A DNA stretch of 64,000 bases, taken from Verrucomicrobiales bacterium. GTDB taxonomy: Bacteria; Verrucomicrobiota; Verrucomicrobiia; Limisphaerales; J093. Below, piece after piece: positions 15,887 through 25,653 of the stretch. Location: NCBI GenBank assembly GCA_024233305.1, contig JACKPV010000023.1, forward strand, positions 620,001-684,000, given 5' to 3'. How positions within the stretch are numbered: position 1 is the stretch's first letter; every line of letters begins with the position of its first letter. Below the pieces are notes generated by a model. The model did not search any database. It was not told the DNA's origin and was given only the letters and a program-made list of their open reading frames with translations. A program made the translations under genes and the position numbers.

Positions 15887-16891
15887 ATGAAGCAACGACC
15901 CCTTGGCAGTTCCGGATTGAACGGTTCCGTGGTGGCGCTCGGCGCGTGGGTCCTGGGCGGCGGACGGTTTTGGGGCACGGATCCCGATGACCGCGAGTCG
16001 ATCCGCGTCGTGCAGACGGCGCTGGATCTGGGCATCAACCTCATCGACACGGCGCCTGCCTATGGTTGGGGCCGGAGCGAGCGCATCGTTGGCCAAGCCC
16101 TGCGCGGCCGGCGCGACCAGGCCATCGTGGCCACCAAATGCGGTTTGTGGGCCGACGACGAGCGCGGTTCGTTCTTCGCCGAACTGGATGGGCGGCGGGT
16201 ACATCGCAGCCTGCGGCCGGACACGATTCGGATCGAGATCGAGCGCAGCCTCGGCAACCTCGGCATCGACTGCATCGACCTCTACCAGATCCACTGGCCG
16301 TCGGCGCCGCCGGAGCAGACGGCGATTGCGGACACGATGGCCTGCCTGCTCGGACTGCGCGATCAGGGCAAGGTCCGGTTCCTCGGGGTCTGCAACGTCT
16401 CCCTCGCCGAGCTGCAGGAGTATCAGCGGTGCGGGGCGATCGTGAGCGACCAGTTCCGGTATTCCATGCTGCACCGGCAACCGGAGACCGACATCCTGCC
16501 CGCCTGCGCGGAAAGCGGCCTGGCGACGCTCACTTACATGTCGCTGGAGCAGGGGTTGCTCACCGGCAAAGTGGGTTTGGAACGGGAGTTCAAGCCGGAC
16601 GAATTCCGCTCGAACGAGGCCTGGAACCCGTGGTTCACCCGCGCCAACCGCCGTCGGGTGCTCGACCTGCTGGCCGGTTGGCGGGAACTGACGGACAAAT
16701 ACGACTGCACGCTGGCCCAGTTGGCGCTCGCCTGGACGCTCGCGCAGAAGGGAGTCACGCACGTGCTGGCCGGCGCCCGGACCGAGACGCAATTGCGCGA
16801 GAATGCCGAGGCCGGAAACCTGGCCATCGAAGCCGCGGATCTCGATCGCATGCGCGGCGATATTCTCCGACTGGGGGAACCCGACGCCTGA
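15887..16891 (+). CDS. Aldo/keto reductase
   Basis: This 334-residue NADPH-dependent aldo/keto reductase has the TIM-barrel landmarks: Asp in LIDTAPAYGWGRSE, which carries the catalytic Tyr, Lys in ATKCGLW and His in LYQIHWP. The cofactor region is LAGARTETQLRENAEA. It resembles the group acting on small sugars or aldehydes, but the substrate cannot be read. It lies 61 bases before the HzsA/FGE fusion gene and may be cotranscribed. Its upstream region was remodelled by the adjacent transposons. Confidence 0.88.
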   Translation: MKQRPLGSSGLNGSVVALGAWVLGGGRFWGTDPDDRESIRVVQTALDLGINLIDTAPAYGWGRSERIVGQALRGRRDQAIVATKCGLWADDERGSFFAELDGRRVHRSLRPDTIRIEIERSLGNLGIDCIDLYQIHWPSAPPEQTAIADTMACLLGLRDQGKVRFLGVCNVSLAELQEYQRCGAIVSDQFRYSMLHRQPETDILPACAESGLATLTYMSLEQGLLTGKVGLEREFKPDEFRSNEAWNPWFTRANRRRVLDLLAGWRELTDKYDCTLAQLALAWTLAQKGVTHVLAGARTETQLRENAEAGNLAIEAADLDRMRGDILRLGEPDA

Positions 16892-16952
16892 CCCACGGCA
16901 TCGACGGGACGCAAGCTGGACCGCAAAACGAACGCCCACTCTCTGCAATCGC

Positions 16953-19900
16953 ATGAAAACACTTCTGTTGCTCGGCCTCGGCCTGGGATTCGCGACCGGC
17001 CACGCGGGGAGCTTCGACATCCCGGCCTGGGCCTTCGATCGCGGCAACGTCCGGGTGTTTACGGACCAATGGGCCGACGCCGGCCCGATGGTTGCCTACG
17101 GGGGGCGGTCGCCCATCGTTGTCGAATACGACCTTGAACTGCCGGTCGGCGGTCGCTATGGGCTGTCCGTTCAGTATGCGGCGGGCACGCCCCGACCGGT
17201 GGAACTGCGCATTGACGGTCGTCCGCAAGGAACCGTCTGTCGGACCAGCACCGGATCGTGGAACACGAGCGGCGCCGTCTGGGAAGAGGCAATCGGGTTC
17301 GAACTGGCTGCCGGGAAGCACTGCCTGCGCCTCGAACGGGGCGAGGCCTTTCCGCACGTGGTCGCCCTGCGACTGACTTCGCCGGCGATTCCGGAAGGCT
17401 ATCGGCCCCATCGGCCGGGCGCGCGCGCCCTGCCGGCGAATGCTGGCGAGGACGGGGCAACCGGGTTCGTAAAGGTGCCCAACCCAGCGGCGCTGCGCCG
17501 GGCCATCGAAGACCTGATCGCGTCGTATGGCGCCCGCTATGCCGGAGGGGCGTCCTTTCTCGAGCGTTTGGCGGCAATCGAAGCCGCCCTCGAGTCGGAC
17601 GAACCGGCCCGGAAGTCCCGGGCGTCCGCCGGGCTTGAAACGCTCGAGCGGGAGGCGTTGCTGGCCAATCCGCTGCTCGATTTCGCTCGTTTGCTGTTAC
17701 TTCAACGCGGATTCTCGAACCCGGCCGACGCGCGCCGGGCGATGGGGCAATCGCTGGGGGTCGGTTCGTTGAACGCGCATACCAGCGACGACACCCCGCG
17801 GCAGGGTCGGTGGGATGACCGTCTCGTTGTCCTGTCCAACCTGCGCGGCGAGCCAAGGCGGGAAACCCTCTACGAACCGCCGGACCGGAACACGCTCCTC
17901 GATCCGGTGCTCGATTTCGATGGCGACCGGTTGCTGTTCGCGATGAACGGTCGGGAGGAGCGAAACTGGCGCCTTTGGGAACTGGGTGTTGACGATCGCG
18001 GGTTGCGGCAGGTAACGCCGGATGATGGCGCGGACGTGGCGCATTTCGATCCCTGCTACCTGTCCAACGGGCGCATCATCTTCGCCTCGACGGCGGTCTA
18101 CCAGGGGTTGCCGTGCGAGTTTGGGGCGCAGGCGATGACCTGTCTCTATCTGCTCGATCCGCGGACGCAGGGCATCCGCCAGCTGACCTTCGAGCAGGAC
18201 AGCGACTGGTGCCCCACCATGCTGCCGAATGGGCGCGTGCTTTATCTGCGCTGGGAATACACGGATCAGTCGCACTCGAACTCGCGGATCCTGTTTCACA
18301 TGAACCCGGATGGCACGGATCAGCGCGAGTTCCGGGGGAGCGGCTCGTGGTTTCCCGGTTCCTTCTTCTATGCGAAGCCGCTGCCCGGCGACAGCCACCG
18401 GGTGATCGGCATCGCCACCGGCCACCATGGCACGCCGCGCTCGGGGCGGTTGTTGATCCTCGATCCGCGGGAAGGACGGCGGGACGGGGAGGGGATTGTG
18501 CAGGAGATCACGGGCTACGGGGAGGTGGTTGAGCCCGTCGTGCGTGATCGCCTGGTGGACGGGGTTTGGCCTCAGTTCCTGATGCCGTGGCCGCTGAGCG
18601 CGAAATACCACCTGGTCGCGGCGAAGCTCGAACCCGGCGGCCTGTGGGGCATTTATCTGGCGGACGTGTTCGACAATCTCACGCTGATTTCCGAATACGA
18701 GGGGAGCGCCCTGCTCTGGCCCATCCCGCTGCGCCAAACCGCGCCACCACCGGTGATTCCTGACCGGGTGGATCCCACGCGCGACGACGCGACGGTGTTC
18801 ATCACCGACGTGCATGCCGGCCCGGGGTTGAAGGGGGTTCCGCGCGGCACGGTGAAGGCCCTGCGGATCATCGAATACTATTTCTCGCACCGGGGTTTTG
18901 GCGGGCTTTACGGCACGCTTGGTATCGATGGCCCGTGGGATGTCAAACGCATCCTGGGCACCGTTCCCGTTGAACCCGACGGTTCGGCGTTTTTCACCAT
19001 CCCGGCCAATTCGCCGCTGTCGCTGCAACCCGTGGACGAACAGGGCCAGGCGCTGCAACTCATGCGCAGTTGGTTCGTCGGGATGCCGGGCGAGGCGGTT
19101 TCCTGTGCCGGCTGCCACGAGACCCAGGATGCCGTGTCGCCCGGCCGGTTGACGATTGCCGCCCGACGTCCGCCGACGCCCATCGAACCCTGGTACGGCC
19201 CGGCCCGAGGGTTCAGCTTCATCCGGGAAGTCCAGCCGGTGCTGGACAAATACTGTGTCGCCTGTCACGAGGACGCCCGCGAGGGCGATCAGCGGGAGAT
19301 CGCCGGCGCAAGCAAGCCGCCGAGCCTGAAAGGCGGTCAGTGGCTGGAGGACTGGTCCAGCCAACTCGCCGGGCGTTGGGTGGGCGGCGGCAACTTCACC
19401 GAGTCCTATTACCAACTTCAGCGGTACGTTCGCCGGCCTGGTATTGAAGGGGACCGGCGGATGTTCCCGCCGCTGGAGTATCACTTCAGCACGACGGAAC
19501 TCGGCCAGTTGCTCGCCAAGGGACATCACGGCGTGACGCTGGATCGGGAAGCCCACGAGCGGTTGGCCGCTTGGGTGGATCTGAACGCGCCCTTCCACGG
19601 GACCTGGGGGGAGATTCCGCCGTTCAACGGGGACTCGGACGATGCCCGGCGCCTGGCGCAGGTGCATGCGCGGGCCATGGAATTGCGCCGGCGCTACGTC
19701 CCGATGGGGCCGCATCCGGACTATGAGATTGTGCCCGAGCAACCGGCTTACGATACGACGCCGGTGAGGTTTGAGGGTCCGGAAAGTTCTCTGGAGGTGC
19801 GGAAAACGACTTCCCAAGGGACGGTTGCGCGCGGGCCGGAGGCGACCGGATGGCCATTCGACGCGGCGACCGCGGCCGTCCGTCAGCAAGCGGCCGCCGA

Positions 19901-20801
19901 TCCGGGGCCCATGCGGCGTGAACTCGACCTGGGCGACGGGGTGACGCTCGAACTCGTGCGGATTCCCGGCGGGACATTCGTGATGGGCTCGACGGCAGGG
20001 CATCCGGATGAGGCGCCGCCGGGCGTGACCACCGTGCGCCCGTTCTGGATGGCCCGGTTCGAGACCACCAATCGGCAGTTCCGACAGTTCCAACCCGAAC
20101 ACGACAGCCGGACCGAGGATCGGCATGGGTATCAGTTCGGTCGGCTCGGCTATGACCTGAACGGTCCCGAACAACCGGTGGTCCGGGTCTCCTGGTCCGA
20201 CGCGGTGGCCTTCTGTGACTGGCTCGGCAAACGGACGGGCATTCGAGTGGCGCTGCCGACCGAGGCCGAGTGGGAATGGGCCTGTCGCGCCGGCACGGCG
20301 ACGCCGTTCTGGTTCGGTGGGCTGGAGGCGGACTATTCCGCCTGCGCCAACGTGGGCGACCGGATGCTGGCGGAGTTCGCCGCCGACACGGCCCTGGACA
20401 ACTACACGGCCGCCCGGCCGATGGAGAATCCGAATCGCTACGATGACTGGATTCCCCGTGACGATCGCTTCTCCGACGGTGGCTTTGTGACGGAGACCGT
20501 CGGGCGATATCGGGCGAACGCGTGGGGTTTGCGCGACATGCACGGCAATGTCTGGGAATGGACCCGGTCCGCCTACGCGCCCTATCCGTATCGTGACGAC
20601 CGCCGAAACGAGGCACGGCATGCCGGGCGGCGCGTCGTGCGCGGCGGGTCCTGGTATGATCGTCCGGAGCGGTGCACGGCGAGCCGCCGGCTGGCCTATC
20701 CGCCTTGGCAGGCGGTGTTCAACGTGGGTTTCCGCGTCGTGATCCCGGACGATTCGGAGGCCATGAACCTCGCGTCCAACGACGGCGCATCGGAACCGTG
20801 A
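16953..20801 (+). CDS. HzsA-like c-type cytochrome fused to FGE/sulfatase-modifying domain
   Basis: This 1282-residue exported protein begins MKTLLLLGLGLGFATGHAGS, a signal peptide, which fixes ATG 16953 over an upstream open extension. A carbohydrate-binding-like region is followed by PD40/WD40-like blades (about 320-650), then two heme motifs, CAGCH (about 717) and CVACH (about 767), in the arrangement of hydrazine-synthase-alpha-like proteins. Residues about 990-1275 form an FGE/SUMF1 domain (IPGGTFVMGS, PTEAEWEWACRAG, DMHGNVWEW, RGGSW, NVGFR). Of the two FGE copper-binding cysteines only the second is present (RPERCTASRR; Asp replaces the first). Sulfatase activation is therefore doubtful and a structural or binding role is likelier. 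It is paralogous to the gene at 47336. Confidence 0.8.
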   Translation: MKTLLLLGLGLGFATGHAGSFDIPAWAFDRGNVRVFTDQWADAGPMVAYGGRSPIVVEYDLELPVGGRYGLSVQYAAGTPRPVELRIDGRPQGTVCRTSTGSWNTSGAVWEEAIGFELAAGKHCLRLERGEAFPHVVALRLTSPAIPEGYRPHRPGARALPANAGEDGATGFVKVPNPAALRRAIEDLIASYGARYAGGASFLERLAAIEAALESDEPARKSRASAGLETLEREALLANPLLDFARLLLLQRGFSNPADARRAMGQSLGVGSLNAHTSDDTPRQGRWDDRLVVLSNLRGEPRRETLYEPPDRNTLLDPVLDFDGDRLLFAMNGREERNWRLWELGVDDRGLRQVTPDDGADVAHFDPCYLSNGRIIFASTAVYQGLPCEFGAQAMTCLYLLDPRTQGIRQLTFEQDSDWCPTMLPNGRVLYLRWEYTDQSHSNSRILFHMNPDGTDQREFRGSGSWFPGSFFYAKPLPGDSHRVIGIATGHHGTPRSGRLLILDPREGRRDGEGIVQEITGYGEVVEPVVRDRLVDGVWPQFLMPWPLSAKYHLVAAKLEPGGLWGIYLADVFDNLTLISEYEGSALLWPIPLRQTAPPPVIPDRVDPTRDDATVFITDVHAGPGLKGVPRGTVKALRIIEYYFSHRGFGGLYGTLGIDGPWDVKRILGTVPVEPDGSAFFTIPANSPLSLQPVDEQGQALQLMRSWFVGMPGEAVSCAGCHETQDAVSPGRLTIAARRPPTPIEPWYGPARGFSFIREVQPVLDKYCVACHEDAREGDQREIAGASKPPSLKGGQWLEDWSSQLAGRWVGGGNFTESYYQLQRYVRRPGIEGDRRMFPPLEYHFSTTELGQLLAKGHHGVTLDREAHERLAAWVDLNAPFHGTWGEIPPFNGDSDDARRLAQVHARAMELRRRYVPMGPHPDYEIVPEQPAYDTTPVRFEGPESSLEVRKTTSQGTVARGPEATGWPFDAATAAVRQQAAADPGPMRRELDLGDGVTLELVRIPGGTFVMGSTAGHPDEAPPGVTTVRPFWMARFETTNRQFRQFQPEHDSRTEDRHGYQFGRLGYDLNGPEQPVVRVSWSDAVAFCDWLGKRTGIRVALPTEAEWEWACRAGTATPFWFGGLEADYSACANVGDRMLAEFAADTALDNYTAARPMENPNRYDDWIPRDDRFSDGGFVTETVGRYRANAWGLRDMHGNVWEWTRSAYAPYPYRDDRRNEARHAGRRVVRGGSWYDRPERCTASRRLAYPPWQAVFNVGFRVVIPDDSEAMNLASNDGASEP

Positions 20802-21333
20802 CCGCCCCGTCGCGGGTCACGAACGAACGTGCTCGCAGGCCACTTCTTGGCGGTTGAGGTTGTTGCATTCTCCCCCTTGATCGCGACCCTCTCCTTACCC
20901 GGCGCCAGATCGATTCCTTACCCGTTACCGGATTGCGAACCGGTCACCATATCTCCAATGGCCGCCAGCTCCACCGGAAGGTCCTCGATCCTGCTACGAG
21001 CGTGTTACCTTGTTACCGAGAAGCGCCTGCAAGCGGGTTGATACACCCAGCGCAATGGCCATGGAGCGAGGAGCACCCGCTGCCATGCCAAGGCCGCTCA
21101 AGCGGGGTTGAATCGCGGGCCGCCTGCACGGGTTTCCTTCTCTTCGAGGGTAGGAACGAGGTGGGCGTTTCCGTGCGGCAGCGATTTGCGGTGTTCGCCC
21201 GCGCAGGTCCCCTCAAGACAGCGCCCAGCAGCGCGGCAAGAAACCGCGCCGGGGAAGGAGCGCGATCAGGAGGCTCGCGTGCGAGGGCGGCGGCTCGTTG
21301 CGGCTCAGCCTGGCGGTGGCCTCCGGGGACGCG
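20802..21333. other. Convergent intergenic region, no gene recognised
   Basis: About 530 bases lie between the HzsA/FGE gene and the end of the seven-gene operon. A short hairpin CGTGACC/GGTCACG occurs near 20797-20821 without a U-tract. Short open frames here look non-coding. Nothing else is seen. Confidence 0.5.
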
Positions 21334-22476
21334 TCAGAGCCGCAGCCCTCGGGCAATGATGTTGCGCTGGATTTCCGAGGTGCCGGAGTAGAGCGTGCTG
21401 CCGATGGCATCTCGGAGTTCCCGCTCCAGCCCCACCTCGGCCATGTAGCCCGTGGCCCCGTGGATCTGAACAGCGTCGAGGCTGGAGGCGATGAACGCCT
21501 CCGAAACGTGGAGTTTGGTCATCGCAGCGTCCAGGTCTGCGGAACGGTTTTGGGAAAGCAACCAGGCGACTCGATAGATCATCAGCCGGGAGGTATCGAG
21601 GCGGAGCTTCATGTCGACCAGCCGGTTGGCGACGGACTGGAATTTTCCGATGGGCTGACCGAACTGCCTGCGGGTCCGGGCATGTTCCAGGCAGCGCTCA
21701 AGCTGGCGCTGCATCGTTCCCAGGCAGGCGGCCAGGATGCATGACCGTTCCCATGCCATCGAACAATTGAACACCTCGGCGCCACGCCCTTCACGGCCAA
21801 GCAGGGCGGTGGCGGGGATTGCGCAGTCGTCGAAGGCGAGTTCGGCCATCGGGGAGGTTCGGAGCCCCATCTTGTCCATCTTCTGCCCGACCTGCAATCC
21901 GGCGGTCCCCTTGTCGATGACGAAGGCGCAGATCCCCATCGTTCCCAGGCCGGGATCCAGGGTGGCGTAGACCGTGAAGACGTCCGCCACCGGGGCGTTG
22001 GTCACCCAGGTCTTGGCGCCGCTGAGGATGTAGCCGTCATCCGACTTCCTTGCCCGGGTGCGCATGGAAAACACGTCGGACCCGGCATCGGGCTCGCTGG
22101 CGCCGTTGGCCCCGATCAACGAGCCGTCACACAAGCCGGGGAGGTACCGCCGCTTCTGTTCCTCGGAGCCGTACCGCAGCAGCGGTATGGAGTTGGTCCA
22201 AAGGTGGGCGTTGATTGAGAAGAGCAATCCCTGATCGAGACCGCCATAGCCCAGTCCCTCCATGACCGCGGCGGTGCTGATGGCATCCAGCCCGCTGCCA
22301 CCGTAATCCTCGGGCACGGGGAGCCCCTGCACGCCGAAGTCGGCACACTTGCGCCACAGCTCGCGGGAAAAACTGGCGGCGGCATCGCGCTCCCGGATCC
22401 CCTGCTGCATCCCGCGGGCAAATTCAATGGCCGCCTTCTGCAGTTCCCGTTGGTCGGTCGTCAGTTCGAAGTCCAT
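21334..22476 (-). CDS. Acyl-CoA dehydrogenase family, aminoacyl-carrier (prolyl-PCP) type
   Basis: This 380-residue flavoprotein has the acyl-CoA dehydrogenase fold landmarks GASEPDAGSD, GAKTWVTNAPVAD, ARTRRQFGQPIGKFQ and GTSEIQRNIIARG. The usual catalytic Glu before GT near the C-terminus is Ser (LYSGTSEIQ). Instead a Glu sits in the helix-G position (SMAWERSCILAA), as in isovaleryl-CoA dehydrogenase and, as I recall, prolyl-carrier-protein dehydrogenases such as PltE and RedW. Those oxidise L-prolyl-S-PCP by four electrons to pyrrolyl-2-carboxyl-S-PCP. The neighbouring proline-type adenylation enzyme, carrier protein and ETF support the same reaction here. It is the last gene of the operon, 100 bases after the Fe-S protein gene. 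Confidence 0.85.
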   Translation of the reverse strand: MDFELTTDQRELQKAAIEFARGMQQGIRERDAAASFSRELWRKCADFGVQGLPVPEDYGGSGLDAISTAAVMEGLGYGGLDQGLLFSINAHLWTNSIPLLRYGSEEQKRRYLPGLCDGSLIGANGASEPDAGSDVFSMRTRARKSDDGYILSGAKTWVTNAPVADVFTVYATLDPGLGTMGICAFVIDKGTAGLQVGQKMDKMGLRTSPMAELAFDDCAIPATALLGREGRGAEVFNCSMAWERSCILAACLGTMQRQLERCLEHARTRRQFGQPIGKFQSVANRLVDMKLRLDTSRLMIYRVAWLLSQNRSADLDAAMTKLHVSEAFIASSLDAVQIHGATGYMAEVGLERELRDAIGSTLYSGTSEIQRNIIARGLRL

Positions 22477-22576
22477 GGTCTTGTTGGCAGCGTGTTTCTT
22501 GATCCCGGCAGGCCGGCCACCGGACGTCCGGAATCCGGCTGGTCAGGTTTCACCGGTCCTCCAGTAGGCGGTTGAT

Positions 22577-24658
22577 TCATGCGGTTGAGTCGGATTGAAG
22601 CTGGTCGTCCAGAATCTCGGCCACATCCCGGACGTTGGTTGTCACATCCCTTGCCGCCAGCCCTTCGGTCATCATCACCAAGCAAAACGGGCAGGACACC
22701 GCGAGCGTGTCTGCGCCGGCGGCTTCGATTTCTGCCAGGCGCTCGCGGCCGGCCCGGCGTTCCGGGGCTTCATCAAACCACATTCGCCCGCCGCCAGCGC
22801 CGCAGCAGGCCGTGTTTCTTCCCTTGCGCGGCAACTCCGTGAACGGCGCGCCCTGGCGGGCGGCCCGCAGCAGCCTCCGTGGCTCGTCCACCCCCCCGCC
22901 AACCCGGGCCAAGTAGCACGGATCATGGTAGGTCAACGGCGCCGCTGCGTTCCCTCCGTCCGGCCCTTTGACGGCCAGCCTTCCCGAGGTCAGCAGATCA
23001 TCCAGGAACTCGGTGTGGTGGACGACGTCGAGCCGGGCTCCCATCTGGGCATAATCCTGCCGCAGGCTGTTCACACAATGCGGGCAGTGGGCCACGATGC
23101 GTTTTCCACCCGCACCGATGCCGTGCTTTCGGAAGCTCTCCAGATTGCGGCCCGCGAGTTCCTGGAACAGGAGTTCGTCCCCCATGCGACGGGCCGACTC
23201 GCCGGTGCATTGTTCCCGGTTCCCGAGAACCGCGAAGTTGACCCCGGCGGCGCGCATGAGCCGGACCAGACTCCTTGCCACCTTCTGGATCCGACGGTCG
23301 TAAGCGGCGGCACACCCAACCCAGTAGACGAGCTCACAATCCGGATTCTCCTCAATCGTGGGAACCTCCAGTCCCGCCGCCCAAGCCATCCGTTCGCCGG
23401 AGGACATGCCCCACGGGTTGCCGGCACGCAGGGTTTTCTGCAGCGCCTGCGCCGGCGTGCCACGCAACCCGGAGGCGGTGACGGTCGCGCGACGCAGGTC
23501 CAGCAGGAACCCGACCGGGTTCACCGCCAGCGGACACACCTCCGCGCATGCGGAGCAGGTCGTGCACGCCCACAGCGCGGGGGACCCCACTACCTCGCCT
23601 GCCAGGTCCCGACCCTCGTCCGAGGTTCCCTCCCCCGGGTGGCCGGGAGATCTCGCGAGAACCGTCCGATCCATCTCGGCGCGGAGACCAAGCACCACTT
23701 CGCGGGGTGACAACGGCTGCCCCGCCTCATGGGCCGGACAAGCCTGGTCGCATCGCCCACAGGCCACACAGGCATCCAGCGCCATCAACTGCCCGCGGGA
23801 AAACTGCTCGATCCGGGTCACCCCGAGTTCGCCCGTGGCTTCAACCTCCTCGATCGAAACCGGACGGAGATTCCCCAGCCGGACGGGCCCGCCCGCCAGC
23901 CGAAGCGTCCCGGCGATGGCATGCAGGAGGCGGCTGTAGGGAAATAGACCGATCAAGCCAAGGGCGAGCACCGCGTGGATCCACCAGGCAATCTGATGCG
24001 CGGTCGCCGCGCCCGCCGCGGTGAGACCCGCGGCCGCGAAACCGTGCGCCAGGGGTGCTCCGACAAACGAAAGCCACGGCAGCGGGGTTTGCTCCCGCAG
24101 AATGCGAAGGCCCTCGAGCAGATAGCCGGTCACCGAAATCGAGGCGAGCAGCCCGAGCACCAACCAGTCGCCTGGCGCGTTTGGCGAGGTCCTTGGCTGA
24201 CGCCACCGGCGGTGCGCGAAGAAGGCGCACCCGGCCAGAACCGCCAGGCCCGCGAAGTCGAGGACGGGTTCATAAATGGCGTAGTACAGCCCTTTGTGGA
24301 AGACGGGGCCTCCCCCAGCGGGCGTCCAGAGCGCGGCGAGCCAGTGTTCAACGCCGATCAACGTGGTGCCGAGGAGCAGGAGGCAGAACCCGCCGAAGAG
24401 CAGCAGGTGGGCGGCGTGGGCGCTGGTCCGCCCCCGGTTGCGACGCTGCAGAAGCGCCAGGCGCCAGAGGTTTCTCCCGATGGTTCTCCAAGGGGGCAGC
24501 CCGGATTCCGGGCGGCCCCGAAGCCAGAGCCGGACGCGGCGGATCACGGCCTGGGCGAGCACTGCAACGACGAGGCAGGAGAGCCCGTAGAACAGGAGCC
24601 GGGCTTCGGCTGACACATTGCCGAAGATCTCGCGGCTGAGCCCGGGGAGCGAGGCCAT
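22577..24658 (-). CDS. Membrane Fe-S oxidoreductase (ETF:quinone-type, CCG domains)
   Basis: This 693-residue protein has an N-terminal nitrate-reductase-gamma-like membrane part with several helices (for example LLFYGLSCLVVAVLAQAVI and LLLFGGFCLLLLGTTLIG). A dicluster ferredoxin domain follows (CVACGRCDQACPAHEAG and CTTCSACAEVCPLAVNP), then two CCG/heterodisulfide-reductase-like repeats (VYWVGCAAAYD, AHCPHCVNS, YHDPCYLARV, ACCGAGGGRMW). Proteins of this build encoded beside etfBA are thought to pass ETF electrons to (methyl)menaquinone. Six bases separate it from etfA. In this operon it would re-oxidise the ETF that serves the carrier-bound dehydrogenase. Confidence 0.85.
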   Translation of the reverse strand: MASLPGLSREIFGNVSAEARLLFYGLSCLVVAVLAQAVIRRVRLWLRGRPESGLPPWRTIGRNLWRLALLQRRNRGRTSAHAAHLLLFGGFCLLLLGTTLIGVEHWLAALWTPAGGGPVFHKGLYYAIYEPVLDFAGLAVLAGCAFFAHRRWRQPRTSPNAPGDWLVLGLLASISVTGYLLEGLRILREQTPLPWLSFVGAPLAHGFAAAGLTAAGAATAHQIAWWIHAVLALGLIGLFPYSRLLHAIAGTLRLAGGPVRLGNLRPVSIEEVEATGELGVTRIEQFSRGQLMALDACVACGRCDQACPAHEAGQPLSPREVVLGLRAEMDRTVLARSPGHPGEGTSDEGRDLAGEVVGSPALWACTTCSACAEVCPLAVNPVGFLLDLRRATVTASGLRGTPAQALQKTLRAGNPWGMSSGERMAWAAGLEVPTIEENPDCELVYWVGCAAAYDRRIQKVARSLVRLMRAAGVNFAVLGNREQCTGESARRMGDELLFQELAGRNLESFRKHGIGAGGKRIVAHCPHCVNSLRQDYAQMGARLDVVHHTEFLDDLLTSGRLAVKGPDGGNAAAPLTYHDPCYLARVGGGVDEPRRLLRAARQGAPFTELPRKGRNTACCGAGGGRMWFDEAPERRAGRERLAEIEAAGADTLAVSCPFCLVMMTEGLAARDVTTNVRDVAEILDDQLQSDSTA

Positions 24659-24664
24659 CGTCGT

Positions 24665-25645
24665 TCAGCGGGCGAGCGCCCGGACGAGCTGGGGCACGAT
24701 TTCGCGCAGGTCACCCACCAGTCCATAATTGGCCAGCGAGAAGATCGGGGCATCGGGATCCGTGTTGACCGCTACGATGACCCGCGAGTTCTTCATCCCG
24801 GCGAGGTGCTGCACGGAGCCGGAGATGCCGAGCGCGACGTAGAGTTCAGGGCTCACCACCTTGCCGGTTTGCCCGACCTGCCATTCGTTCGGCGCAATGC
24901 CGGCATCGACCAACGCGCGCGTGCAGCCGGCGGCTCCCTGCAAGGCGTCGGCCAAGCCGCCGACGAACGCCTGAAACTCCTCGCTGGAGCGGAGGGGACG
25001 CCCCCCGGAGACCACCACGCGCGCCTCGCCGAGTTCGGGACGGTTCGTGGACCGCGATTCCAGGCCCACGAATTCGGTCCGGTCCGGCAGGGCGTCCGCG
25101 TTCAACGGCCAGTCCAAACAGCATGTGGCTTCGGATTCCGGCAGAGGCTTGGCCGACGGGAAGGCCGCGGCCCGAACGGTGATGATCTGCGGCGTCCCGT
25201 GCAGGACGAAACTGGCCATGGCGGCTCCGGCATGGATCGGCCGCTGCAACTCGACCCGCTCCGCCTCCGCCGCAGCACAAGCGGTAACATCCCCCCCCAT
25301 CGCCGCGTCGACCACAGCCGCCACCCGCGGCAGAATGTCCCGCGAGAAGGTGGACGCAGCGGCCACCAGCTCCCGCACACCCTGTGCGCGGATGATGTCC
25401 GCAATCACGGCGGCGTAGCGTTCGGCCGTCGGTCGGGCCAGCAGCGAATGATCAGCAACCACCACGTCGCCGAAGCGCCGCGCGTCGTCTCTGACCGCGG
25501 CCAGCTCGCGGCCAAGGAGGAGTATGACCGGCTTGCTTCCCGAACGTGAGGCCAGGTCGCGGGCCACGGTCAACGCGCAAAGCGTACCGCGCCGCAAGGT
25601 CTTTCCGTCGTGTTCCGCCAGAACCAGCGTTTCCATTCGATCCAT
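24665..25645 (-). CDS. etfA: Electron transfer flavoprotein alpha subunit
   Basis: This 326-residue ETF alpha has its C-terminal FAD domain clearly marked by VVSGGRPL, QVGQTGKVVSPELYVALG, ISGSVQHLAGM and VAVNTDPDAPIFSLANYGLVGD. It pairs with the EtfB encoded 8 bases upstream and carries electrons from an acyl-CoA-dehydrogenase-type enzyme to the Fe-S membrane protein encoded next. ATG 25645 is used; METLVLAEHD three residues later is an equally good start. Confidence 0.92.
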   Translation of the reverse strand: MDRMETLVLAEHDGKTLRRGTLCALTVARDLASRSGSKPVILLLGRELAAVRDDARRFGDVVVADHSLLARPTAERYAAVIADIIRAQGVRELVAAASTFSRDILPRVAAVVDAAMGGDVTACAAAEAERVELQRPIHAGAAMASFVLHGTPQIITVRAAAFPSAKPLPESEATCCLDWPLNADALPDRTEFVGLESRSTNRPELGEARVVVSGGRPLRSSEEFQAFVGGLADALQGAAGCTRALVDAGIAPNEWQVGQTGKVVSPELYVALGISGSVQHLAGMKNSRVIVAVNTDPDAPIFSLANYGLVGDLREIVPQLVRALAR

Positions 25646-25653
25646 TCCGGAAT

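Noticed and set aside
17697..20621. Antisense 974-codon open frame opposite the HzsA/FGE gene
   Set aside because: It is a GC-driven shadow of a gene with clear heme and FGE motifs; the translation has no recognisable domain.
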